64,000 nucleotides of DNA from Stutzerimonas stutzeri (lineage in GTDB: Bacteria > Pseudomonadota > Gammaproteobacteria > Pseudomonadales > Pseudomonadaceae). Positions 56,440 through 64,000 of this stretch are shown here, in pieces. The notes under the pieces are model-generated. The model saw only the letters and a program-made list of their open reading frames with translations, ran no database searches and was not told the DNA's origin. The translations under genes and the position numbers were made by a program. Location of the stretch: the NCBI RefSeq assembly GCF_013522825.1, contig NZ_JAAMQZ010000016.1, positions 1 to 64,000 on the forward strand, written 5' to 3'. Positions within the stretch are counted from its first letter, which is position 1, and each line of letters opens with the position of its first letter.

Positions 56440-58983
56440 ATGCCCATCACCCGTACTTCCCGTTCCGCCGATCCACGCTGGCTGCTTGGCGTTGGCAGCC
56501 TGCTGCTGGCCTTGCTGTTCGGCGGCCTCGCGCTGAACGACTATCGCGCCCGTGACGCGGTCCTGAAACTGCAAAACGAGAATCAGGGCAAGCTGCAGGC
56601 GCTGGCTGTACAGAGTGCGCAACAACACCTGCTGCAGCAAGGCAAACTCTTTGCCACAACGCTCGCGACAGCCCCTCAAGTGCTGCGCCTGGTACGTCAG
56701 GCCGACCAGAAGCTGCGCCAGGGAGCTTCGATTGACGGGACGGAGCTGCAGCTTATCCGCGAGCGTCTGGCCCAGGAGCTGGCTCCAGCCTGGCAGGCGC
56801 TGCAAAGCCATCAAGCGCTGCAGCTGCAGATATACTGGAGCGAGGCCGGCGTAGCACTGCTACGCATGCAGGAGCCCGAGACCTTCGGCGATGCAGTCGC
56901 CGATCACCGGCAATTGCTCTATGCCGCCCTGCACAAGGGGCAGATGACATTCGGCCTGGATATTGGCCGGCACAGCATCGGCAATCGTGCCATCGCTCCG
57001 CTGCGCGCCGACGACAGTCCGGAGAGCCCGGTCATCGGTGCACTGGAAGTCGGCTTCGGCATCCTTCCGGAGCTTTCCGTGCTGGGCGACCAGCTCGATG
57101 CGGGACTGGGCATTCTGGTCAATCAGGCCGAACTGGAAGAAGTATTCTGGACACGCCCCGTGGGCGTGCACCTCGACGGCCTGAATGGCTGGCTGCTGCA
57201 GGCCCACTCGACGCCGCAGATTCTTCACTGGGCAGCCCAGCGCGCTCTGCTCGCGCCAGAGTCGAGCCACACGCTGCAACTGCTGGAATCCGAAGGCCGG
57301 CGTTTTCTGCTCAACCAGATTCCACTGCACGACGCCCGAGCGCAGGGTGATCCGTCACGCCCGGCGATGGCCGTGGCGCTGGTCTGGCGGGACATCACCA
57401 TGACGCTTGAAGAGCATCAGCAAACCGAGCGGCGACTGCTGGTGAAATGGGGGCTGGCCTGGCTGATCACCGAAGCGCTGCTGTTGGTTCTCGGCTGGCT
57501 GCTGCATCGACGCGCCATCGTCCAGCGCCAGCACGACAGCGCCTTGCGCGCCAGCCAGGAGCACCTGGCCTCGCTGTACCGCCTGGCGCCGGTGGGCATC
57601 ATGCTCAGCCGCCTGGAGGATGGTGCGCTGCTGGAGTGGAATCCCGAACTGCAGCGCGTCAGCGGCTACTCCGACACGCAATTGACAGGGTGCAACGTGC
57701 GCAGCCTGCTGCCTGGCCCACGCAACGGCGTGACCGCTGTCAAACAGTTGCTGCAAAAGGGCTGCTACGGCCCGCACGAGACAGAGCTGCGCAGACAGGA
57801 CGGAAAACGGGTGCCGGTACTGCTCAACGGCACGCTGATCAGCGGAGCCGATGGTCGTCTGCTGGTCTGGTCCATCGTTCAGGACATCACCGCACGGGTC
57901 ACAGCCGAGCAAGAAACCAACGAGCGCGAACGCTATTTGCGCCTGCTGATCGCCAATGTGGTCGATGCCATCATCATCATCGACGCACGCGGCATCATCG
58001 AGACGTTCAACCACGCCGCCGAAGACATCTTCGGCTACGGCGAACAGGAAGTGCTGGGCCACAACCTGTCGATGCTGATGCCCGAGCCGCACCGCGCCGC
58101 CCATGACGGCTATCTGCGCGACTACGAAAAACGCGGCGAGGGCCGCGTCCTCGAGCAGAATCGCGAACTGGTGGCGGTGCGGCGCAATGGCGAAACCTTC
58201 ACCATCGAACTGCGCGTCTCGGAAATCAGCCATCGCGGCGAACGCAAGTTCATCGGCCTGGTACGCGACATCACCGAGCGCAAGCGCATCGAACGCATGA
58301 AAAGCGACTTCGTCTCTATCGTCAGTCACGAGTTGCGCACACCGTTGACCTCGATTTCCGGCGCTCTGGGGCTGATAACCAGCGGCGCCCTGGGCGAAGT
58401 GCCGGTGCCCATCCGGCAGATGCTCGACATCGCGCAACAGAACAGTTTCAGGCTCGGAATGCTGATCGACGACTTGCTGGACATGGACAAGCTGATCGCC
58501 GGAAAAATGCAGCTGCGGCTGCGCATCCAGCCGTTGACGCCCCTGCTGCAAGAGGCGCTGTGCACCAATCAGGGCTATTTCGAGCAGTACAGTGTGCGTT
58601 GCGAACTGGGCGAGCTGGAAACGGCGCAGGTATCGGTAGACGAACACCGCCTGCAGCAGGTACTGGCGAACTTCCTCTCCAATGCCGCGAAATTCTCGCC
58701 GACAGGTGAAGTCGTAACCTTGAGCAGCAAGCGCCTGGGTGATCACATTCGTGTCAGTGTCACGGACCGGGGGCCGGGGATTCCGCAGATGTTCAGGGAG
58801 CGCATCTTCCAGAAGTTTTCCCAGGCCGACTCCTCCGACACACGCCAGAAAGGCGGCACAGGCCTGGGCCTGGCGATCAGCAAGGAGCTGATCGAGCATA
58901 TGCACGGACGCATCGGTTTCGACGCCGAACGCAGCCAGGGCGCCTGTTTCTGGTTCGAACTGCCCGTTCACGACGCTTCATGA
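56440..58983 (+). CDS. Membrane sensor histidine kinase with two PAS domains
   Basis: The protein is 847 aa: membrane helix (about 14-30), periplasmic sensor (about 35-325, double-Cache-like; SEAGVALLRMQEPETFGD, IGALEVGFGILPELSVLG), second helix (about 332-352), PAS 1 (about 368-485), PAS 2 (about 495-608), HisKA with IVSHELRTP (His about 629), and HATPase with NAAKFSP, DRGPGIP and GTGLGLAISKELIEH. There is no receiver domain of its own; a single-domain receiver gene follows at 59081. Its kinase core closely resembles that of the kinase at 59502. The ligand is unknown. Confidence 0.92.
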   Translation: MPITRTSRSADPRWLLGVGSLLLALLFGGLALNDYRARDAVLKLQNENQGKLQALAVQSAQQHLLQQGKLFATTLATAPQVLRLVRQADQKLRQGASIDGTELQLIRERLAQELAPAWQALQSHQALQLQIYWSEAGVALLRMQEPETFGDAVADHRQLLYAALHKGQMTFGLDIGRHSIGNRAIAPLRADDSPESPVIGALEVGFGILPELSVLGDQLDAGLGILVNQAELEEVFWTRPVGVHLDGLNGWLLQAHSTPQILHWAAQRALLAPESSHTLQLLESEGRRFLLNQIPLHDARAQGDPSRPAMAVALVWRDITMTLEEHQQTERRLLVKWGLAWLITEALLLVLGWLLHRRAIVQRQHDSALRASQEHLASLYRLAPVGIMLSRLEDGALLEWNPELQRVSGYSDTQLTGCNVRSLLPGPRNGVTAVKQLLQKGCYGPHETELRRQDGKRVPVLLNGTLISGADGRLLVWSIVQDITARVTAEQETNERERYLRLLIANVVDAIIIIDARGIIETFNHAAEDIFGYGEQEVLGHNLSMLMPEPHRAAHDGYLRDYEKRGEGRVLEQNRELVAVRRNGETFTIELRVSEISHRGERKFIGLVRDITERKRIERMKSDFVSIVSHELRTPLTSISGALGLITSGALGEVPVPIRQMLDIAQQNSFRLGMLIDDLLDMDKLIAGKMQLRLRIQPLTPLLQEALCTNQGYFEQYSVRCELGELETAQVSVDEHRLQQVLANFLSNAAKFSPTGEVVTLSSKRLGDHIRVSVTDRGPGIPQMFRERIFQKFSQADSSDTRQKGGTGLGLAISKELIEHMHGRIGFDAERSQGACFWFELPVHDAS

Positions 58984-59080
58984 TGGATATTTTCTACCAG
59001 GTCGTTTTTCAACAGACTGCTACTGGCAAATTGCGCACTGTTCGCTTACACAAGGTGCCAGGCCCTATGGAGGTAACCGC

Positions 59081-59467
59081 ATGACCGAGCTGAAACGGAT
59101 TTTGCACGTCGAGGATGACCCGTCCATCCAGGCCGTGGCCAAGGTGGCGCTGGAAGTGATCGGCGGCTTCGAGGTGCTCAGCTGCGCGTCCGGGCAGCAG
59201 GCGGTGGAAGCCGTCGAGCAATTCGCGCCGCAGTTCATCCTGCTCGATGTGATGATGCCCGGCATGGGTGGTCCGGAGACGCTCGCCAGACTGGGCCAGC
59301 GTGTGGACCTGAGCACGATTGCGGTCGCGTTCATGACCGCCAAGGTTCAGCCGGGGGAGATCGAGCATCTACGCAAACTGGGTGCGCAGGAGGTAATCAT
59401 CAAGCCGTTCGATCCGATGCGACTGGCCAGCCAGATCCAGGCCATCTGGGAAGCCCGCCATCCATAA
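59081..59467 (+). CDS. Single-domain response regulator (CheY-like)
   Basis: This is a stand-alone receiver of 128 aa: ILHVEDDPSIQ (acidic pocket), phospho-acceptor Asp56 in ILLDVMMPGM, Thr in VAFMTAK and Lys in IIKPFDP. No output domain is present, so it acts as a phosphate shuttle or by protein contact. It lies 97 bp after the upstream kinase and is clearly paralogous to the receiver at 61895. Confidence 0.93.
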   Translation: MTELKRILHVEDDPSIQAVAKVALEVIGGFEVLSCASGQQAVEAVEQFAPQFILLDVMMPGMGGPETLARLGQRVDLSTIAVAFMTAKVQPGEIEHLRKLGAQEVIIKPFDPMRLASQIQAIWEARHP

Positions 59468-59501
59468 GCCCACCTTTCAGCCCAGCAAGACGGAACAGCA
59501 C

Positions 59502-61898
59502 ATGGAGTCACCGAAAGCCAATCCGACCCCTTCGCGCGAACTGTCCCGTCTCGCCGCGCTGCTGCGCTATGAAATCCTCGACACCCCGAACGAAGACGCT
59601 TTCGACGATTTCACCTATCTGGCGGCGCAGATCTGCGATGCTCCCATCGCATTGATTTCACTGGTCGATGATCATCGCCAGTGGTTCAAGAGCCGTCTCG
59701 GCCTGGATGTCAGCCAGACCCCGCGCGAGATTTCCTTCTGCACCCATACCATCGAAGGCCAGGGCATATTCGAGATCAGCGACGCTCTGCAGGACCCGCG
59801 TTTTCAGCAGAATCCGCTGGTGACCGATAGCCCACACATACGCTTCTACGCCGGCACCCCACTGACCTCCCCGGACGGCTACAACCTCGGCACCCTGTGC
59901 GTGATCGATCGCCAGCCACGACAACTCGATGCCGCCCAGCGCGAAGCACTGATCCGCCTCGCTCGGCAGGTCATGCGGCTGTTCGAGGAGCGCCTGCAGG
60001 CCCAGCGCTACGCCGAGCAGGCGGCCATGCAGCAGGCACTGCTCAATAGCGCCGCAAGCGCCATGCTGGTGACCACCGCCGATGGCCATATTTCAGCCGT
60101 CAACCCCACTGCCGAGCGCCTGTTCGGCTACAGCGAAGCGATGCTGATCGATCATCCACTGACTTCCGCGCTGTTCCCCAAGGAAGCCCTGGAACGCCGC
60201 GCCGCCATTCTCAGCGACGCCCTGGGCGAAACCATCACGGCGGATTTCGCCGTCCTCACCGCGCCGCTGTTCGAAGGCCGGCGTGAAATGCGCGAATGGC
60301 GTCTGCGCCACCGCAACGGCACGGAGGTACCGGTGCAGGTGAGCGTCTCGGCGATCCATGACGAGCACGAACTGCTGCGCGGCTATATCGTCAGCGCCTA
60401 CGACCTGGCCCATCAGGAACATCTGCAGTTGCGCCTGCAACAGATTGCGGCGCAGGTGCCGGGCTTGCTGTTCCAGTTCTGCTGGCATCCCGATGGCAGG
60501 AGTTCGTTTCCCTACGTCAGCCAAGGCATCGAGGCCATCTATGGGCTGAGCGCTGCCGAGATGGAGTCGAGCATCAGCCCGATCTACAGCAGAATCCATC
60601 CCGATGACCGCACACGGGTGCTGACGAGTATCCGCCATGCCGCCAGCACCCTCACACGCTGGCATTTCGAGCACCGCATCGAGCATCCGCGCAAGGGCCT
60701 GATCTGGGTCGAGGCGCGCGCCACGCCGATGCGCCAGGCCGACGGCTCGGTGCTCTGGCACGGCCTGGTGACCGACATCACCGAGCGCAAGGCCGAACAG
60801 CTGGAACTGGACAAGCAGCAGGAAATGAACCGGCGCCTGCTCGAAGCGCTGTCCGAAGCCGTGGTCGCCTGCGATGCCGAGGCCAATCTGACCCTGTTCA
60901 ACAACACCGCCCGTCTCTGGCACGGCCTCGATGCGCAGCAACTGCCGCCGCATAAATGGCCCGAGTACTACCACCTCTATCGGGCCGATGGCGTGACGCC
61001 GCTGCCTCTGGACGAAGTTCCCCTCATGCGCGCCCTGCGTGGCGAGCATATCCGCAACGTCGAGATGACCATCGTCCTGCACGGCAACGTCCGCCACGTG
61101 CTGGCCAATGCCGACCCGATGTTCGCCTCCGATGGCCAGCAGAACGGTGCGGTGGTGGTCCTGCACGACATCACCGAACGCAAGCACGTCGAGAAACTGC
61201 AGCGCGAATTCGTCTCTACGGTCAGTCACGAACTGCGTACCCCGCTGACCTCCATCACTGCTTCGCTGGGGCTGATCTGCGGCCAGGTGATGGGCGAGGT
61301 GCCCGAGCATCTGCAGGAACTGCTGGACATCGCCAACCAGAACAGCAAGCACCTGAGCGCCCTGATCGACGACCTGCTGGATATCGACAAGCTGTACGCC
61401 GGCAAGATGCGCTTCAGGCTCGAACTGCAGCCGCTGCAGCCCCTGCTTGAGCAGGCCATGCGCAACAACCAGGGCTACGCCAGTAGCTACACTGTGACCA
61501 TCAGGCTTGGCGAATGCCCGCCGGCACAGGTCAGGGTCGATACGATGCGGCTGGTACAGGTATTGAGTAATCTGCTGTCCAACGCGGCCAAATTTTCCCC
61601 GGCGGGGGAAAGCATCGACCTGTTCGCCGAAAGCGTTGCCGAGGACCGTGTGCGCATCAGCGTCCGTGACCGAGGGCCGGGAATCGCCGACAGTTTTCGC
61701 GAACGGATCTTCAGCAAGTTCGCCCAGGCGGACTCATCCGATACGCGCCAGCAGGGTGGAACCGGCCTTGGCCTGGCCATCAGCAAGGAGCTTATAGAAC
61801 ACATGGACGGCCAGATAGGTTTCGACTCATCTCCTGGCGCGGGCGCCTGTTTCTGGCTCGAACTGCCCTGCTATCCCACCGATGACCAGCCCTCATGA
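59502..61898 (+). CDS. Cytoplasmic GAF-PAS histidine kinase
   Basis: The protein is 798 aa: GAF domain (about 20-165; YLAAQICDAPIALISLVDDHRQWFKS split, FCTHTIEGQGIFEISDAL, FYAGTPLTSPDGYNLGTLCV), then three PAS domains (about 175-295, 310-430, 440-560), HisKA with TVSHELRTP (His about 576) and HATPase with NAAKFSP, DRGPGIAD and GTGLGLAISKELIEHM. No membrane helix is seen, so it senses an internal cue. It overlaps the downstream receiver gene by four bases and lies 34 bp after the upstream receiver. The kinase core is a paralogue of the one at 56440. Confidence 0.92.
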   Translation: MESPKANPTPSRELSRLAALLRYEILDTPNEDAFDDFTYLAAQICDAPIALISLVDDHRQWFKSRLGLDVSQTPREISFCTHTIEGQGIFEISDALQDPRFQQNPLVTDSPHIRFYAGTPLTSPDGYNLGTLCVIDRQPRQLDAAQREALIRLARQVMRLFEERLQAQRYAEQAAMQQALLNSAASAMLVTTADGHISAVNPTAERLFGYSEAMLIDHPLTSALFPKEALERRAAILSDALGETITADFAVLTAPLFEGRREMREWRLRHRNGTEVPVQVSVSAIHDEHELLRGYIVSAYDLAHQEHLQLRLQQIAAQVPGLLFQFCWHPDGRSSFPYVSQGIEAIYGLSAAEMESSISPIYSRIHPDDRTRVLTSIRHAASTLTRWHFEHRIEHPRKGLIWVEARATPMRQADGSVLWHGLVTDITERKAEQLELDKQQEMNRRLLEALSEAVVACDAEANLTLFNNTARLWHGLDAQQLPPHKWPEYYHLYRADGVTPLPLDEVPLMRALRGEHIRNVEMTIVLHGNVRHVLANADPMFASDGQQNGAVVVLHDITERKHVEKLQREFVSTVSHELRTPLTSITASLGLICGQVMGEVPEHLQELLDIANQNSKHLSALIDDLLDIDKLYAGKMRFRLELQPLQPLLEQAMRNNQGYASSYTVTIRLGECPPAQVRVDTMRLVQVLSNLLSNAAKFSPAGESIDLFAESVAEDRVRISVRDRGPGIADSFRERIFSKFAQADSSDTRQQGGTGLGLAISKELIEHMDGQIGFDSSPGAGACFWLELPCYPTDDQPS

Positions 61899-62281
61899 GG
61901 CCGCTGCAACGTATCCTGCATGTCGATGACGTGCCTTCGATCCAGGTGGTGACACGTATCGCCCTGGAGAAACTCGGCGGCTTCCAGATCCTCAGCTGTG
62001 CCAGTGGCGCCGAAGCGCTGGCGCAGGTCCGCCAATTCGCTCCGGACATGATTCTGCTGGACCTCGAACTGCCACAGATGGACGGCATCGCACTGTTGCA
62101 TCAGCTCTCGCGGCTGGTCGACCTGCAACGCACGCCGGTGGTGCTCCTGACCGGCCACAATGAACCAGGCGACCTGGCCGAACTGCGCCACCTGGGGGTC
62201 CGCCAGCTGTTGCTCAAACCCTTCGATCCACTGCAACTGGCGACACAGCTCAACGCAATATGGGAAGCCGAACATGAGTAA
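61895..62281 (+). CDS. Single-domain response regulator (CheY-like), second copy
   Basis: This receiver of 128 aa has ILHVDDVPSIQ, phospho-acceptor Asp56 in ILLDLELPQM, Thr in VVLLTGH and Lys in LLKPFDP. Pattern and length match the receiver at 59081 throughout (both have GGF.LSCASG and end in IWEA..), so the kinase-receiver unit has been duplicated. It overlaps the kinase stop by four bases and the next gene by eight. Confidence 0.92.
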   Translation: MRPLQRILHVDDVPSIQVVTRIALEKLGGFQILSCASGAEALAQVRQFAPDMILLDLELPQMDGIALLHQLSRLVDLQRTPVVLLTGHNEPGDLAELRHLGVRQLLLKPFDPLQLATQLNAIWEAEHE

Positions 62282-63902
62282 CGCCGAAGCGCTGCACAGC
62301 CAGCTGCAGGCCTTGACCGACAGGTTCGCCGAACGCCTGCAGCAGGAACTGCCGGAGCTCGATCAGCTCGCCGAAGCCCTGCAACAGGCCCGCGAGGGCG
62401 AGCAGCGTCGACAGCTGATGCTCGTCATCCACGAGCGCCTGCACCGCCTCGCGGGCACGGCCGGCACTTTCGGCTTTACCACCCTCGGTCAGCAGGCACG
62501 CCTGCTGGAACAGCGCGCCGACCGCTGGCTGGAAGCCACCAAGCCCAGCGGCCAGGCCCTCACCGCCTTCGTCCGCGCAGTCCGCCTGTGGACCGCCGAG
62601 ACCCAGACCCGCGCACCCGAAAACCTGCCCGATGCCCCCCTGGAAAGCCACGAACAGCTGCAGGCCGGCTGTCGCATCTTCCTGCTCGAAAGCGATCCCG
62701 ATGCCGGCCATGAAATGTGCCAGACGCTGGGCAACTTCGGCTACGACGTGTTGCGCTTTACCCAGCCGGAACAATTGCAGGCCGCCATCGAAGGACAATT
62801 ACCCGATGCCCTGATCGTCAGCCAGCACGATGGCGAGCTGGCCGCGGTCAGCGCCCTGCAACAGCGCCTCGACACCCCGCTGCCGCTGCTGGTGATCAGC
62901 CAGCGCAGCGACTTCGACAGCCAGCTGGCCGCCGTGCGAGCCGGGGCGCAGGGCTATTTCACCCGGCCCGTGGACACCACCCAGCTGGAAAACAGTCTTG
63001 AACAGTGCCTCAACCTGCAGCAGAGCGAGCCCTATCGCATCCTCATCGTCGATGACGATGCCGACCTTGCCGCGCGCTACAGCCTGGTGCTGCGCAATTC
63101 GCAGATGCTGGTACAGACCCTGAGCGATCCCAGCCAGCTGTTCGACACCCTGTATGCATTCAACCCGGAAGTACTGCTGCTGGATGTCAACATGCCGCTG
63201 TGTTCCGGCCCCGAGCTGGCGCAGATGATTCGCCTCAACGACGAATGGCTGCGCCTGACCATCATCTACCTGTCCGCCGAAACCGACATCAACCGGCAGA
63301 TGGCCGCGCTGCTCAAGGCTGGCGACGACTTCATCACCAAGCCCATCAGCGACAACGCCCTGATCGCCGCAGTGTTCTCCCACGCCCAGCGCGCCCGCTC
63401 GCTGAGCACCGCACTCGCGCGCGATAGCCTCACCGGTCTGCTCAAACATGCCGACATCAAGGAACAGGTGACACTCGAAGCGCAGCGAGCGCAACGCAGC
63501 GGCAAACCGACCAGCGTGGTCATGCTCGACCTCGACCACTTCAAGCAGGTCAATGACCGATACGGCCACGCGGCGGGCGACAACGTCATCCGTTCTCTGG
63601 CCAACTTGTTGCGCCAGCGTCTGCGGCGTATCGACAGCCTGGGCCGCTACGGTGGGGAAGAGTTCGTTGCCGTGCTGCCCGAATGCAGCGCCGAGCAGGC
63701 CAAGGTCGTTTTCGACGAAATTCGCCAGCGCTTTGCGGCGCTGACTTTTCATGCCGGCCCACGCACCTTCAATGTCTCGCTCAGCGCCGGCATCAGCGAA
63801 ACCAGCGACGAGTCCCAATCCGGAACCCTGCTCGAACGCGCTGATCAGGCACTCTATACCGCCAAGCACAATGGTCGTAATCAGGTTCAGATAGCGCAGT
63901 AA
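62274..63902 (+). CDS. Hpt-REC-REC-GGDEF diguanylate cyclase
   Basis: The protein is 542 aa. An N-terminal Hpt domain (about 5-105) has HRLAGTAGTFGF with phosphorylatable His57. REC 1 (about 132-245) lacks the acceptor Asp (Ser183 in LIVSQ) and has Arg230 for the usual Lys. REC 2 (about 254-372) is intact, with Asp304 in LLLDVNMP and TKP Lys. The GGDEF domain (about 385-540) has GGEEF (460-464) and an RRID I-site (451-454). The start at 62274 overlaps the receiver gene by eight bases. It looks like the output of the phosphorelay: upstream kinases and receivers would pass phosphate through Hpt/REC to control c-di-GMP production. Confidence 0.92.
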   Translation: MSNAEALHSQLQALTDRFAERLQQELPELDQLAEALQQAREGEQRRQLMLVIHERLHRLAGTAGTFGFTTLGQQARLLEQRADRWLEATKPSGQALTAFVRAVRLWTAETQTRAPENLPDAPLESHEQLQAGCRIFLLESDPDAGHEMCQTLGNFGYDVLRFTQPEQLQAAIEGQLPDALIVSQHDGELAAVSALQQRLDTPLPLLVISQRSDFDSQLAAVRAGAQGYFTRPVDTTQLENSLEQCLNLQQSEPYRILIVDDDADLAARYSLVLRNSQMLVQTLSDPSQLFDTLYAFNPEVLLLDVNMPLCSGPELAQMIRLNDEWLRLTIIYLSAETDINRQMAALLKAGDDFITKPISDNALIAAVFSHAQRARSLSTALARDSLTGLLKHADIKEQVTLEAQRAQRSGKPTSVVMLDLDHFKQVNDRYGHAAGDNVIRSLANLLRQRLRRIDSLGRYGGEEFVAVLPECSAEQAKVVFDEIRQRFAALTFHAGPRTFNVSLSAGISETSDESQSGTLLERADQALYTAKHNGRNQVQIAQ

Positions 63903-64000
63903 GCAGCTGAAGGCTGAAACCTTGCGGGTTGGCGAGCCTGCAAGGTCTTGTTGAAGTCGCTTTGCTTCACAGGGTTGAGGCACCCCTGCTGATCCTGAAA
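63903..64000. other. Window-end intergenic sequence
   Basis: No gene is visible in these last 98 bases. CCTTGC ... GCAAGG (about 63922-63945) is a six-base inverted repeat that may help to end the upstream transcript. Confidence 0.4.

Overview
The window reads as a chromosomal segment of a high-GC gammaproteobacterium, almost certainly a Pseudomonas (my guess, from protein flavour and short repeats, is the P. mendocina/oleovorans/alcaliphila side of the genus). Evidence is the rmlBACD-dctBD-dctPQM block, the spuABCDEFGH/spuI/aguBA polyamine locus in near-PAO1 order, and Pseudomonas-style REP repeats between genes.

Layout. 1-6379 is the right end of an integrated mobile element. From the inside out it holds the 5' end of a probable group II intron (1-127, minus strand) inserted in the transposase gene of an IS66-family element (1-2245), which itself sits inside tnpA of a second IS66-family element (right end at about 2450). 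Next come an AlpA-like regulator, a hipBA toxin-antitoxin pair with operator palindromes, and a tyrosine integrase beside a 49-bp copy of the 3' end of tRNA-Thr(TGT), the attachment site. A host-type terminator right after the tRNA fragment marks the return to core chromosome.

6771-10350 is a three-gene surface-glycan set (flippase, nitroreductase-domain protein, polysaccharide pyruvyl transferase). Then come a VanZ-like protein and the RhtA exporter. 12305-15807 is a non-canonical MCE lipid-transport operon (STAS/MlaE permease, MlaF-like ATPase, MCE protein, PqiC-type lipoprotein). 15951-20873 is an HlyD/RbbA/ABC-2 permease exporter. A PAS-GGDEF protein is convergent with it.

22072-25467 is rmlBACD (dTDP-L-rhamnose). 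25531-32243 is the C4-dicarboxylate system: the DctB/DctD two-component pair, then dctPQM behind a near-perfect sigma-54 promoter, closed by a clear terminator. 32305-35473 has single genes (2OG-Fe(II) oxygenase, DUF2059-like exported protein, alpha/beta hydrolase, thioredoxin-fold protein). 35628-41516 is a tightly packed operon behind a Fur-box-like site: TonB-dependent receptor, NMT1-type binding protein, permease, ATPase and NnrS. Its substrate is unknown to me, and it is the best candidate for an under-described system.

41858-54908 is polyamine uptake and catabolism: spuA-H on the minus strand, spuI and aguBA divergent on the plus strand, without the aguR repressor gene. 55153-63902 is a signalling cluster: a PAS-GGDEF protein, two paralogous histidine kinase/single-receiver pairs, and an Hpt-REC-REC-GGDEF protein whose first receiver has lost its phospho-acceptor Asp. 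Together they look like a branched phosphorelay ending in c-di-GMP synthesis. No CRISPR array, rRNA or complete tRNA gene was seen.
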